Source: Hetaerina americana (Eukaryota > Arthropoda > Insecta > Odonata > Calopterygidae). Taken from it: a stretch of 64,000 nucleotides of DNA. The stretch is taken from contig JAKTNV010000003.1 in NCBI GenBank assembly GCA_022747635.1, positions 30,732,551 through 30,796,550 of the forward strand. The letters run 5' to 3'. Both the position numbers and the translations under genes were made by a program. A model generated the notes under the pieces. That model was not told the origin of the DNA. It did not search any database and was given only the letters and a program-made list of their open reading frames with translations. This document shows positions 12,501 through 24,000 of this stretch, one piece after another. The stretch's first letter is position 1. Each line of letters opens with the position of its first letter.

Positions 12501-13912
12501 AAGTTTTAGGATACGATAAATAAGATTTTTTCCCTAACTTCTTGGCAGGGTAGTGCAAGCACATACGTTTATTTCATGACGAAAATGCGGTTTAAGTTTT
12601 TCAGATTGATGAATTCTTCCTCTTTGCGTCATTATAGCCATAATTATAAATAGAATTTAGCGACAAGTTTCTTTGGCATTTCAATAAACTTCCTCAGGAT
12701 CGAAGGCCAATGGAACACAATTATCGGCATGAATCAACCCTACTGAAGATACGGAAAGGCATTCATTCATGTCTCCGGTTTGATGGCATAATGCTTTCGC
12801 GAGTTCGTCTTCATTTTATTTTTTCAATAACTTCGTTTTTTTATTCTTGAGTTCCTATGCGGAGGGTGGCATAAAACAAAATGAAGGTAATTGATTCTGA
12901 TTGTTGGTAAATATAAGAGCCACTGTAAGCATAACGAATGCCGTCGGACGCAAGGGTCGTCGTACTAGAATTTCTTATCTAGTTTATCCCTCCGAGGAAT
13001 TATCTAAATAATTACGCAGATATACGCTAGCGGGTTGGCCACTATGGCTGGAAAATCAGGAAAAATTCTGGAATTACTCAATTTTTTAAATATTCTGTCA
13101 GAAATGGGGAAAAGGCTGTTTTGAAAAAACTGGAATTAAATATTTAGAAACGGAATATGATGAGAGAAAAGGGAATTCCCGATGAGAATAATTTTCCCTT
13201 TGATTATAAGATCAGTTCGCTTTTGTCGTTTCTTGCAGGGTCTCGTGAAAACCGATACTATAAAACAGGACAGACTTGAGGTGATACCAATGGCATGCGC
13301 AGCGCTGAGGGATGATTCACATAAAAAATATCTAATTAGCTTCCCAACTCCCGGGAGAGAAATCGGGGAAAAGGACGGTAAGTTCATCGGGATAAAGTAG
13401 GGAGTGTAGAATGTTTGACCTCCCTAGTCCAGGTACATTTAACTCCGAAGTCAAGTCCCTGTAATCGGAGGAAGAAAAGAAATCACCTACGGCAACGAAA
13501 ATCGCACACAATTTTATTTTCTCCGGCAAACCCCGAAGGGCGTGCGTGCACTAGGACCCGTTCGGATGCTCGCGTTGATATCTCGCCCATAACAAACAAC
13601 AACAAACACTGCGGAGGCACCGCCAGGGTTAGGCCGCTGTCGTCGGTCGCTCTCTTCCTCGGTGGTGACGAAATCCGACGGGAAGAAAAGCCTTACCGCG
13701 GCGAGTTGGGTTTCTTCGCCGACGTCCGTCTCGTACCGCCACTGCGCGACGACGTTTCGGGTGCACTGTTCCGAAGCCAAACCGTCCACTTGCCGAAGGA
13801 GGGCCCTCACACCTCCTGGGCCCACCCGCGGGACGTCCGCCGCCTCGGCCGCCACCGAGACCGTAAACAGAAGGAGCGCCGTCCGATACATAGCACTCAC
13901 CTGCCGAGGCAT
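4494..13912 (-). CDS. ACE-like (peptidase M2) gene, first two coding exons, partial
   Basis: Two minus-strand coding exons splice in phase 0 into the N-terminus of an angiotensin-converting-enzyme-like protein. Exon 1 is 13697-13912 (72 codons): a hydrophobic signal peptide (MYRTALLLFTVSVAAEA from residue 8), then the family pattern of an N-terminal helix followed by QWRYETDVGEETQLAA, which corresponds to the W-A-Y-x-T-x-I-T-x-E-N segment of ACE. Its donor is GCG/GTAAGG. Exon 2 is 4494-4652 (53 codons): acceptor TTTCAG, peptide from LSAQAEYSHFQRAVW to DLWRQVRLLSVVGPAALP, matching the ACE block EDLKRQ...LGxAALP; its donor is CGG/GTGAGT. The start may be Met1 (13912) or Met8 (13891). The HExxH zinc site and the rest of the protein lie outside the window, so catalytic competence is unknown; several insect ACE paralogues are inactive. 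ACE proteins are secreted or membrane-anchored dipeptidyl carboxypeptidases. The 9 kb intron 1 is repeat-rich. Confidence 0.75.
4653..6282. other. ACE-like intron 1, left part
   Basis: Intronic sequence with no further exon detected. A 113-residue open frame on the plus strand (5651-5992) has no recognisable content. Confidence 0.45.
6283..6728. repeat. long inverted repeat with AT-dinucleotide core (foldback/MITE-like)
   Basis: Two arms of roughly 120 bp are mirror images. The left arm begins TTTTTTAATTTATCAATATT (6283 on) and contains GCGAACTTCGT, CAATGAACAGTTTAGTTACA and GCTGTACCGATT; the right arm (about 6600-6728) has the same blocks reversed, with scattered mismatches. The middle holds a long AT run. 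It sits in intron 1 of the ACE-like gene. It is either a foldback element or two copies of one repeat inserted head to head; no transposase is present. Confidence 0.75.
6500..6549. repeat. AT dinucleotide microsatellite
   Basis: About 50 bp of almost pure alternating A and T, forming the loop of the surrounding inverted repeat. Confidence 0.9.
6729..13238. other. ACE-like intron 1, right part, no gene seen
   Basis: No convincing exon or transposon. A short inverted repeat pairs CGCAGTAGTTATGA (9601-9614) with its complement at 9727-9740. An imperfect hairpin built on CTTTTGAAAGT lies near 8200-8310. The interval 11640-12040 is somewhat richer in GC than its surroundings but has no recognisable product. 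Confidence 0.4.
13239..13377 (+). other. possible plus-strand exon inside ACE-like intron 1
   Basis: A good acceptor (pyrimidine tract then TTGCAG) at 13238 and a good donor (ACG/GTAAGT) after 13377 bracket 139 bp that is open in one frame, with peptide reading from GLVKTDTIKQDRLEVIPMAC to SFPTPGREIGEKD. I do not recognise the peptide. It runs antisense to the ACE-like gene. Chance splice-like signals are common, so this is only a candidate. Confidence 0.22.
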
Positions 13913-14110
13913 CGCATCGAACAATGAACGGTTCCCCATGGGCTTGAGTGGGGACACGGCCGTGGGAGTCACCCCGTCTTCCCTTCCCGCTGTTTCCCCC
14001 CACCCACCGCCCTCCACACACGTCTCCTTCCTCCCGTCCCCTCGCCACGGCCTCCACGCACAACAGGCCCCACCCCCACCTACGGCGTCCGCACTTATCA
14101 CTCGCCTCTA
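13540..14110. promoter_or_regulatory. GC/CpG-rich island over ACE-like exon 1
   Basis: Base composition switches sharply to GC-rich with many CpG dinucleotides across the first coding exon of the ACE-like gene and about 200 bp upstream of it. Such islands commonly mark promoters or first exons in insects. Overlapping long frames on both strands here result from the low stop-codon density of GC-rich DNA; only the spliced minus-strand reading is supported. Confidence 0.5.
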
Positions 14111-17100
14111 AGGACACTTCGGGCACATAAAACGCTAAGGACAGGGAAACGACAAAGAAGCGATTTCACCCTTAATGGGGAGAGGCGTGAGAGGGGAAGC
14201 GGCGGGTGGGAAATGGGATAAAGGAATGAGGAGAGTTGAAGGAAGGGAAAATCGGTAAAGGGGAGGAGAGGTGGACTATGAATGACGGAGACGAATGTTG
14301 GAAGAGGTGACGGCATTCGAGGGTTGTCCCTCGGACGGAGAAAACTAGCCGCATTTTCGTTTTCTCTGGCATTAATATATTCTTGAAATCCCACGAAGCT
14401 AGCGGCTTTTCGACCGTGAAATTCGAAATGAAAACGCGTATTGCAATTTTAAACTTATGTGAGATTAAGATACTATTGGCCCTTTTATAATAAATCACTC
14501 TAGATGTCAACCAATTTAAATTATCGCCGAATGAAATGGGCAGTCATAGAATTTCTTCGAAGGTACATCAAAGCACGTATGGGAACGCTAATGAAATCCA
14601 TATCAAAGCCATAAGCGCCGAGAAATCAAGTGTACCGTAATATCAAGGGCCGATGAATGTTATTGGTATATGATAATTACGATAGTGAAGACAAGTATCC
14701 CGATACATTGCTTGGACGATATCAATACGTACATCATCTAGCGAGTTGTGAAGGCTTATTTCGCACATTTCCCCCATTCCCATTTTCGATAAATAATTTT
14801 GATTTATCCCTAATCGAAAACGTACGAAGATATATTTCAACGAGTGAGATACCCTGGCGATAGACGATTTGTTTTAATTTAAAACTACATTTCCAATATT
14901 AGTTTATCATCAATATCTTGGACACGATCGAGTATATATTTAAGCTCTTTTTTAGTCAAGACATATTGTTATGACGGCGATTTAAAAAGTCGAAAATCGA
15001 TGCTGGGAATAAAATATCAATCCTAGAAAATTATTTCCAGTTAATAGCAAATATTAAGGTATATTGTTCACATGGCGAGCGTCAACACTTTATTAATTCC
15101 TTTTATTTTTTGCATCAGAAGCATGTTATTATCATTTATCATGAATTTTCCAAATAAGCAGAATCATTACTTAGTTTTCAATTTTAATGTAAAAAGCAAT
15201 CTTCGATGAAATTTCCTTTTCATTGCGACAATTTTATATGGCTTTTAGTCTAGCATCTGTTTTACAGCGGAGGGATAATGGGGAAATCCTGAGGTTGTGC
15301 GTGTCCAAAAACGAACCTGACCAAATTAAATTCTCTACCGAAATATATTGAAGACGGAATAGTTATTTCTCTATGATTTTCTTTTATATTTTGGCGTTGA
15401 ATACGCAAAAAAATTGAGTTAAATTGCCAACAAATCCTTGGTTGTTTGAGGCGATTTTGCTGCAGCGATATTCATAGTCCAGGGAATCAATAGTCTAACC
15501 AAATTAGATGATCACATTAAAAGACTCGCTGCTATTTCTAATGCCTTGGTTGGACTTTGGCAACTAACCGTGTTTTAGGACAAATATTTCAGAGGGTAAA
15601 GTTTAAAATATATTTTATATAAACTTGTGAATTTTTTTTTACTGTCAGGTTTAACTCCTGCTGTAAGCAGATTTTCGCATGTCATCGTGGATAATGAAAA
15701 TGCATATGACGAACACAATTGTTTCATTCGTTAGCCAGGGAATACTTTGGACCTGACGGTTTAATCGGAATCTTCCTTTTACCTAAAAATAGTACACTTA
15801 TTGGCAACAGAGCGTTGCTGATAGGTAAAAATGGGACTGCAATGACCTTCGACTATGAGTTGCGGCAAGGGCCTAGGAGAAAAACCGTTACTGGGAAGAG
15901 AGGAGAAAGTAAATGTTCAAGGAAAGATTCTGTCAGAAATACTTCGTTTTTGAAAAAGATTCTAAGGTCAACTATGCTGGATAGAAGTAGTTTTAATTTT
16001 ATTCAACTGCTGTCATGGCACAATTCTACTTTTTTTTAATATTACTAAAATATTAGCAGTGTTCTCTAATGTTAACTCCTTATTAACAACTTCTATCACT
16101 CTAATACAGGCATGGAAAAGTTTAGATTTAGATTCCCCCTTTATTTTGATATTGAAGTAATTACCCTAAAATTTTTAGTAACTTATTTATGGTTTATTAT
16201 CATTCTGAATATTTTCCGGAATATTATACTGCATGTCTCACAATCAGTGAGATAATTTTTTGACGGCCTGCCGCATTCTACGATAAGTTTATTATCTAAG
16301 CCTAGTTTGTTTATTACTCAAGTTTAGTTTAGGACATTCAAGTCTCCTTAATAATACGACGTTTAACGAAAGCGAAAAGATTCAGGCGCCATTGAAGTTT
16401 TCATCAATGTCACACCGAAATATTTTGCCACTATCTGGACGTTAACGCTATGGGAAAGGCGAGAAGAATATGGTCAGCAGTAAAATACGTGTAGTACGCA
16501 CACGGAGAAATATTGGGGACCGAGTACGATGAGTAATCAAAAGGGAGACGACATAATGGAGTTTTCATCGATTAATTGATTCTTTTATGCATAGTTTATG
16601 AGCAGTTAGCTATGGTAGCAGAGTTCAATGACCCAGCCTGTGTCCCAAAATATGAGAATCTCTTTTATGAGCATCAATATGATGGTTTCGAACTTGAAAA
16701 CTACTAGTAAAGAGAGTTATAACTTTGTAAGTAATCTAAATTTGTTTGAATATATATCAAATGTCTGTTGTAATCCCTATTAGATAGAAATCGAATAAAA
16801 GTAAAATTGTTCGCAAAATTGTTGGTATGGTTATTTTCAGGAATTAGTAGTCAGTAATCCTAGTTCGGTAAATCTTTCCGATCAACTGTTCTTCCAGTTA
16901 ATATCTCCATATTTCCATTGTTCTCTGCCCTCATGCCTTCCTTTTTGTAATCATTTTCGCGTGCCGATTTTGGGGTCTTCTTCCTTAGTTCTGCACGTTA
17001 CCTTCAACGATAGAATTCGGTAAACTGTCGCGGCTTGAATTATTTTAATCGCCTTTTCAGTTTTTTCTACAGGTTTATTTATTCTAAGTTTATCATTCTT

Positions 17101-19721
17101 CACGGAGCTTATTCATTTGCAAGGAGCAATAAGTAAGGTTCTCTATTGGAAATGCAATTTTTGCCGAATTGTAAATCATACTTCCAGTTTACCGCACTCA
17201 CAAATCTAAAATTTCTCAACCCTCAAGCACTGCTTCGTTGTACTTATGCTTTTTTCTCTGCAATATTCTCATGGAATCTTCGAATTGCTTACATCTGGAA
17301 AACATAAGAATGTCATGGAAATGAAATAAAACTATTTTTACTTTCAGTTGAAAAGTTGTATTGCTAAGTGATGAACCTTGTTTAATGAATACATGTATTT
17401 GTTTACATTTTTTGGATGGAAATGTGTAAGATTTTTCCTCGGCGTAGTTGAATGGCAAACCCTTGTTCCAGGTGAAGTGCTGATGTGGATATTTTATTTC
17501 TATATTTAATAATTTATTAGTATTTCATTCATAGTTCTTCTAATAATGGAGAGTGCATATTTTATGATGTCCCCCTCCTAATATCAAGAATAATTTATGA
17601 TATTTCAATTATTCGATATTGTTCCAAAGTGATCGTCCCGTCTCCTCCCCTTCATAATGGGATACCCGGAAACACTTCGAAAGGACTACCCTATATTTAT
17701 AATCGATTGAGGGGAAAATTGGAGTTATTATTTTCGTAATAACGATTCTCAGATCTTCTATTTCAATAGAAAGTGAGGACATATCTGAACAAAAATAAAG
17801 ATTAAACTTTGACGCAAATCGCAGCGTATTAATGATTAGCAAACGGTAATTCCTACTCAAGCCGTATCTCATCAAGTAGATAAAATTGTAATCATTCCAA
17901 TATTACCATTATTTCATTAGCAGGGGCTATTGTCATCCCATTTAATGCAGTCAAAGCAAACCTGAAACAGGCTTTATTAAGGTTTAGAACTTCGATAATG
18001 GACCACATAATTTCAAATATATTCTGGATCGTCCGTTTTAAAGATGAGAAATGTCGAAACTTTCAATGTGCTCATAGAATAATGATGTCCACATTATTAC
18101 ATTAGTATTTACTAATGGATAAACAAATTAAATGTGCTTAAATTGCGTTTCACTGGAAAGGTTGATTGCAATATGTGATATGCTATTTCGGAAGCAAAAT
18201 GCCGTGTACTGATCACGAAGTAATCATAAATATTGCTGAGAATTATTATCAACATTGCCGATACTCCTTTGAGACGAATCGATAGCATCTCATCGTCAGC
18301 TGAAATACGGGAGTACATTGCGGGCTGTATAAACTGATAGGATACTTATCAACTCATATTTGGTAGTTTGATTGAGCGAACTGAGTTTCAATAGCTGTGT
18401 TGAGTTTGTTTTAATAAATTTTAGGGTCAAGGATTTTCGCAAATGTTGTTAATTTTAGCTTAAAGATTCAGGATTGGGCTTGTTTTGGCACCTAATAATG
18501 ACGCCTTGATAATCAAGAATAACCGAAAGCATCTTGATTACTCAGGAAACGAGCAACATCCGATGGGCGAAATTAGAGGGCATACAAAGAAGTGAAATTT
18601 GTACGTTCATAGTTTTATTTCCACGATTACGACCGATTTTACGTTAACTAAGCAGCACCTTTCCTTGTCTGTCACTACTCGTACATTGAATGTACATTCA
18701 AACACACGCCCATGCAGCGGGGTATTTTGTAGATGTACCTCATTTCTCCAAACTGGACAAATGGAAATTCCTGGAACTTCTAAGTTTAAAAGTTGAATAT
18801 TTTCATGATGTGAACAATTTAATTGAGCCTTCAAATCGTCCTTTATATATTTATGGATAACAAAGGTATTTCACAAAAGCAAGACTTATAATTGGGCTAA
18901 ACAGACACGAATAATTTTACGGTTTTGTCCAAATATGAATTTACCAAAGTCAATTCAGACTTAATGAAGGCTTACAATAATCAATACGATTAAAAAACTA
19001 CTTGTTTATTGATAATAATATCTATTTATTATAGAGGGTGTTTGTAAGCAAGTATATGTATGTATGCCCAAAAATGTCAATGCCAATCGCAGAAGACCTA
19101 GAAAGTTGAAATTTCGCTCACTATTTGAAAAATTGTGAAATACTATTTGAGTTCTCTTATACCCAATGACGTGAAGAAAACAATAGATCAAAAAATGTGC
19201 GGGAAACGCTACGGAGAAACCTCAAAATGACAATCAGTCCTACACCGATTTGGATATTTGAACACCAGCATATTAACTGACGGGATTTGACGCATAAAAT
19301 TCTGAATATTTTCATTCTGCTATTCATTTTCCCTCTCTATGCTTTTTATGTTCGGGAATCCGACCTTTGTGGGAGAAATTTCTTGATACTTTGAGGCGGT
19401 AGCCACGCGAAATGATCTTGCTGTTGTTTTTTTCAAAACTACACATTTCGTTCAATTCACGGAAACAGATTAACGCTATGACTAAAACGAATAGAATTTC
19501 CTTGCCCCTCTAAAAATTCATATTTGATACTTAGGTGTTTCCTCTAAGATAAAGCAAGGCACATTTACCCAGTGAAAGTCCGGGATATTCTTGTATACGG
19601 ACGCGTACAAAGATGAGAATACAAAGTAACCCTTATTCGTCCTTCTGGTCTTAGATTGGATTAGGAATCCATAATTATTTTCCATCATACAATGAATAAC
19701 ATTTCTCTTTTAATCTGATTA
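14111..19721. other. gene-free stretch
   Basis: Upstream flank of the ACE-like gene. Purine-rich around 14160-14300, otherwise AT-rich. No exon with convincing boundaries, no transposon with recognisable ends. Confidence 0.4.
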
Positions 19722-21008
19722 TACGAGGGTTACTATTTATATTTTGTAACACTAAGTGCTTTAGGCGCCACATGATGTTTCCATCTGAAAGTTTGACCCT
19801 TTTAACGCTAACTTTCTTCAGAGCATTTTGTCGTTTGATCATAACTTGTGTTGTTTACAGTGACTCGAAAATTTTGTCTCAGCGAAAAAATGGAGTTAAC
19901 TCGTGAAAATTTTCGTGCGATGATTTTTTACGACTTTCGATGTGGATTATCAAGACGGTACTGCATCCATCACCTTACTTCCACTTTTGGCGATGAAGCC
20001 CCATCCTTTGCTACTGTGAAACACTGGTAAAACGAATTCCATCATGGCCGCCGTTCACTCAGCGACGAAAGTCGTGAAGTTCGTCCAAAATCAGTTGTGC
20101 CAGAAAAAATTGATACTGTGCGAGAACTAGTAAAGGAATATCGTCATGTGACTTATCGTGAGACTGAAACATCTTTGGGGATTTGTATGACGAGCATCAA
20201 TAAGATATTGCATGCAAATTTGCTGCGAAAAAAATTTTTTCGCGTTGGATTCCGCATAATTTGACAAAAGTTCAAAAATATGCTCGTGTCAATTGGTGCA
20301 AAGAAATGCTCAATAAATACAATCGCGGTGAATCAAAAGCAATGTAAAACATCTACACATGTGAAAAATCTTGGATCTATGCGTATGAGCCCGAAATAAA
20401 ACAGCAACCCACTGTATTAGCCTTCCAAGATGAGGCAAATCCGACAAAAGTGATTCGTGAACGAAGCACATCGAAGCAAATGATCGCCTGTTTCTTCGGA
20501 ATAACTGAACATGTGGCAACCCTACCGTTAGAGCAACGTAGAACCATGAATTCTAAATGGTATACGAACATTTGTTTGCCAGAAGTGCTTGTTTGAAATA
20601 CGGAAAAGAAGCGGCGACGAAGGATCATTCTTCATCATGACAATGCAAGCTCTCACAGATCGGCTGAAACAACTCGTATCTATTCGACTGGCCAAAACGT
20701 CAAATTGTTGGGTCATCCTCCGCACAACCCTGATTTAGCGCCAAATGACTTCTTTTTATTCCTGTCAATCAAGAAAAAATTGTGTGGCCAATGTTTTTCA
20801 GCGCCTGAAGGAGCCATTGATGCATTTAAAACCCATATATTGGAGGTGCCTCAATCTGAGTGGAAAAAGTGCTACGAAAATCGATGTGAGCGCATACAAA
20901 AGTGTATTGATTATCATGGAGAACACTTCGAAAAACAATAAAGCCTTTTTCAAAATAAATTACTGTCTTTTCATTATTAGGTTGGAAATATAAATAGCAA
21001 CCTTCGTA
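19722..21008 (+). mobile_element. mariner element, nearly full length, inactivated
   Basis: A 1.29 kb DNA transposon with terminal inverted repeats: left TACGAGGGTTACTATTTATA, right end the complement of TACGAAGGTTGCTATTTATA, flanked by TA on both sides. The transposase reads from the ATG at 19890 to the TAA at 20939-20941. Visible blocks are the N-terminal helix-turn-helix, the HHDNASSH catalytic box (about 20630-20660) and HPPHNPDLAPNDF (about 20712-20750), with 35 residues between the second and third Asp. It is dead: in-frame stops after KHW, after ESKAM and after EVLV, a frameshift in an A/T run near 20230, and the first catalytic region reads TCEKSW where TGDESW is expected, so the first Asp is lost. 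The C-terminus resembles silkworm-type (mori) mariners. Confidence 0.92.
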
Positions 21009-24000
21009 TACATTGTATACCCTAGGATGATTTGGAGATTAACTTCTTGAAACTTCTTCATTTCAATGGAACTAATGGAAAAAATTTACAGAGAATTGTA
21101 TAATCGATTGTAAAACATAGGATCACGGCACTAATAGTGGACGTATTAGTAGTACCATGCATAGCGACTTCTAAAGCACCAAAAAATCTACAATGATATA
21201 AAATCGTCGTTTTTGAGATTGCCGATACATATTTTCAAATAATATAGATATCGTGTTGACGCCTGTATACTATACCAATGAATGAGTAATGTTATACCGA
21301 TAAATGATTAAATTCATCACTCCCAGCAGAAACCATACACTGATAAAGTTTTATACATTGGACGGATTTGGAGACAAACTTCTTTCTTTCCATGGAATAT
21401 TTCTATTTCATAAAAATGCCTCCTGCTTTCGATCAATACTTGTGATATATCACGAACCGAGGGAGATAGAGGAGAGTTTTCCTGTTAGATGAAACTCGAT
21501 AGTTAATAACGTTCAATATGATAATATAATCACAATGTGCCAGTTTTGTGCTCTTCAATGGAGCAAATTTTATGCGTGTGGAGAACATCTACTTTTCGCA
21601 ATGTCGACAGCGTCAGTCAATGCCAGTGCAATACTGAAACCTAGTCAATCCAATTATATTAGTTCCATTAATGGGATTACGCATTCATGGGTATCATGTA
21701 CGATTTATTGATAGAGCGAAATGATTTACCACCCAGTTATATACGGACCATAACGCTGCGCAGCCATAAGGTTTTGTGATTTTTGTGTGTAAGGGATGTG
21801 CCCTGGTGGTGATTCGGACCTTTGGAAATCCGACAAAAATTCAAATGTGGTTCATTGTAATCCCAAGTGACATTTCGAACATATACAAAAATTTCAGAAA
21901 AAAACTATCACAATTGTTTTTCTCATTGCTGTGCCCATCAATAACCGCGTGGAGGAATATTAGTTAATGTTTGAACTGAATTCATTGATTGTTCAGCTAA
22001 ATCCGCAGCGAAAATGAGAAATTTAGGTTATCAGTGGATTTGCTTAGGAATCATTAATGAGGTTCATATTTGCACAAATGATGATGCACAAACTCACTTC
22101 AAAACCAACACCAATATGAGAATTCTCTTCGCCCATAGAATTGAAATTCATTGAGGAATGATAATTCATACAGAGCATGGATTGGTAGCTGCGATGTATT
22201 TTTTGAGTTGAAGTTTTAATCTGAAATTGATATAGAATGCGAAATAATTAATTCCATTGAAAATGATTGCAATAAAAACGCTTACGCTACACATGGACTA
22301 ATCAGCGTATCAGAGCTTCGGAATATCTCCGTCTTGGAACGCCTGTGGGATGGTGTGACAATTATGTTTTTGGAAACCTAACTACAGTACAACCTGTATT
22401 TGAAGGTTATTTTTAAGTCTTTTTCACCGATGCAATTCTTCCCCTAGAACTCCTACCCACCCCCACACATGCGCTCAGTATATAGAACATATATTTTTCT
22501 AAATATGCATTCCGTGGTACTATAATTAATGCAAAGCTGGATACAAGTAGGGGTGGTTTCCCTTCGCCTTAAACAATGTGGTACCCTAACCAGCGCGACC
22601 TTCACTTTATCTTAACCAACTGCACACTATCTAAGATATCTTATAGCATTAATTAATGCAATGAAAATGCATTGTATCAATTTGGAATGATATTGAATTC
22701 CATGTAAAATATAGCTTCTTTGCGAGATCGCTGCTTTAGTGGTTAATCTCTTTGTTAATCAATTTAGCTTGGTGAAATATTTTGCTGCGTTCCTAGTCTG
22801 TGCCACGGCCAATAGTGAGGAAGGATCTAGTTGCCTCGCTGAGCATGTTTAATGGTAAGTGAAGTTTGCACGGGGCATTCCACTGGGTCATGGCTTTCAT
22901 TGCCGGTGTTCAGGTATACTAGTACACTCGTACTTCGTCTTCACGCCGCTGCGTGCCGAGTGACACGTGGACGATTTGGACATCAAACGTCGGTACGGAA
23001 AACCCTTACCCGCTTGTGAACCCGGTAATATTGCACAAAAACAAAGTAAAAACTAATATGAAATTATTTAAACTCAGAAATAATTAATCAAAGCAACAAA
23101 AAATAGATAAAGTTTTCCTGAAACTCCACCGAAGAGTGAATTATGAAAGCATGATAAACTGAATGAAAAATTTGGATCAGAAGAACGAAACAAAAGAATG
23201 ACTTCTAAGGAAATGAGTCCAAAAACAAGAAAGCGTTTCCTCTCGAATTTCGCAACCTCAGGAGAAGGAATGCTGGCCCATAATAGCACAGTAGAGATAA
23301 TTGTAGCATTTTATCTTCACGGTGTTAACAAAAGACCTTTAAGGATATTGTTTTACGTCGTTCCTTCATAACAATTTGGAGTCTCCTGTATTTTTAAAAG
23401 GCGTTCTTTAGCATCCCTGATGACGACGCAACAAAAAAACTCGCCTGGAAATTTTCTGGTTTTTTTTAGATATGAGAGATACTGAAATATACTTTTAAAA
23501 GTCTCCTTGGTATTTGCTTTGAGAAATTTTCGCACTCATCATTATTTCTGCCGTTGGCAACCATGGTAAATTTAACCACATTATTTGAAGCAAACCAATA
23601 AAGCTTAGGACGATTCAGTAATTCCTATCATGGTGATCTAAAAAAATTTCCTAAAACTTTTATTGAAGTTGTTGCCTGTGTCAGTATCTTGATAAAGAAA
23701 ATGATCACAACGGAATTTAGAATACCCAGTAGTTGAAACGCTATCGAGTTACAATTTTTAACGTAATACTAGAAAAACATGGAGGAAAGTTAAACGGCAT
23801 ATTTGAAGACATAAAACTATTATGGGGAAGAGAGTAGAATTTTCTTTCGCGCTTGGGTTGGGCCTGTTAAATAAAGAGCTGTTCCACCAGGTAGTGGAGG
23901 ATTATCTGCAGCAAGAAGAAGAAACGAATCAGTGGTTGTTTGCGATGAGGGAAGGACACTTAGCAATGAGTTCCTTCTAATTAGGGTCGAAAATAATTTA

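Noticed and set aside
13415..14126. Overlapping open frames of 98-195 codons on both strands
   Set aside because: They arise from GC-rich composition around the ACE-like first exon. Only the minus-strand part 13697-13912 has family similarity and a fitting donor.
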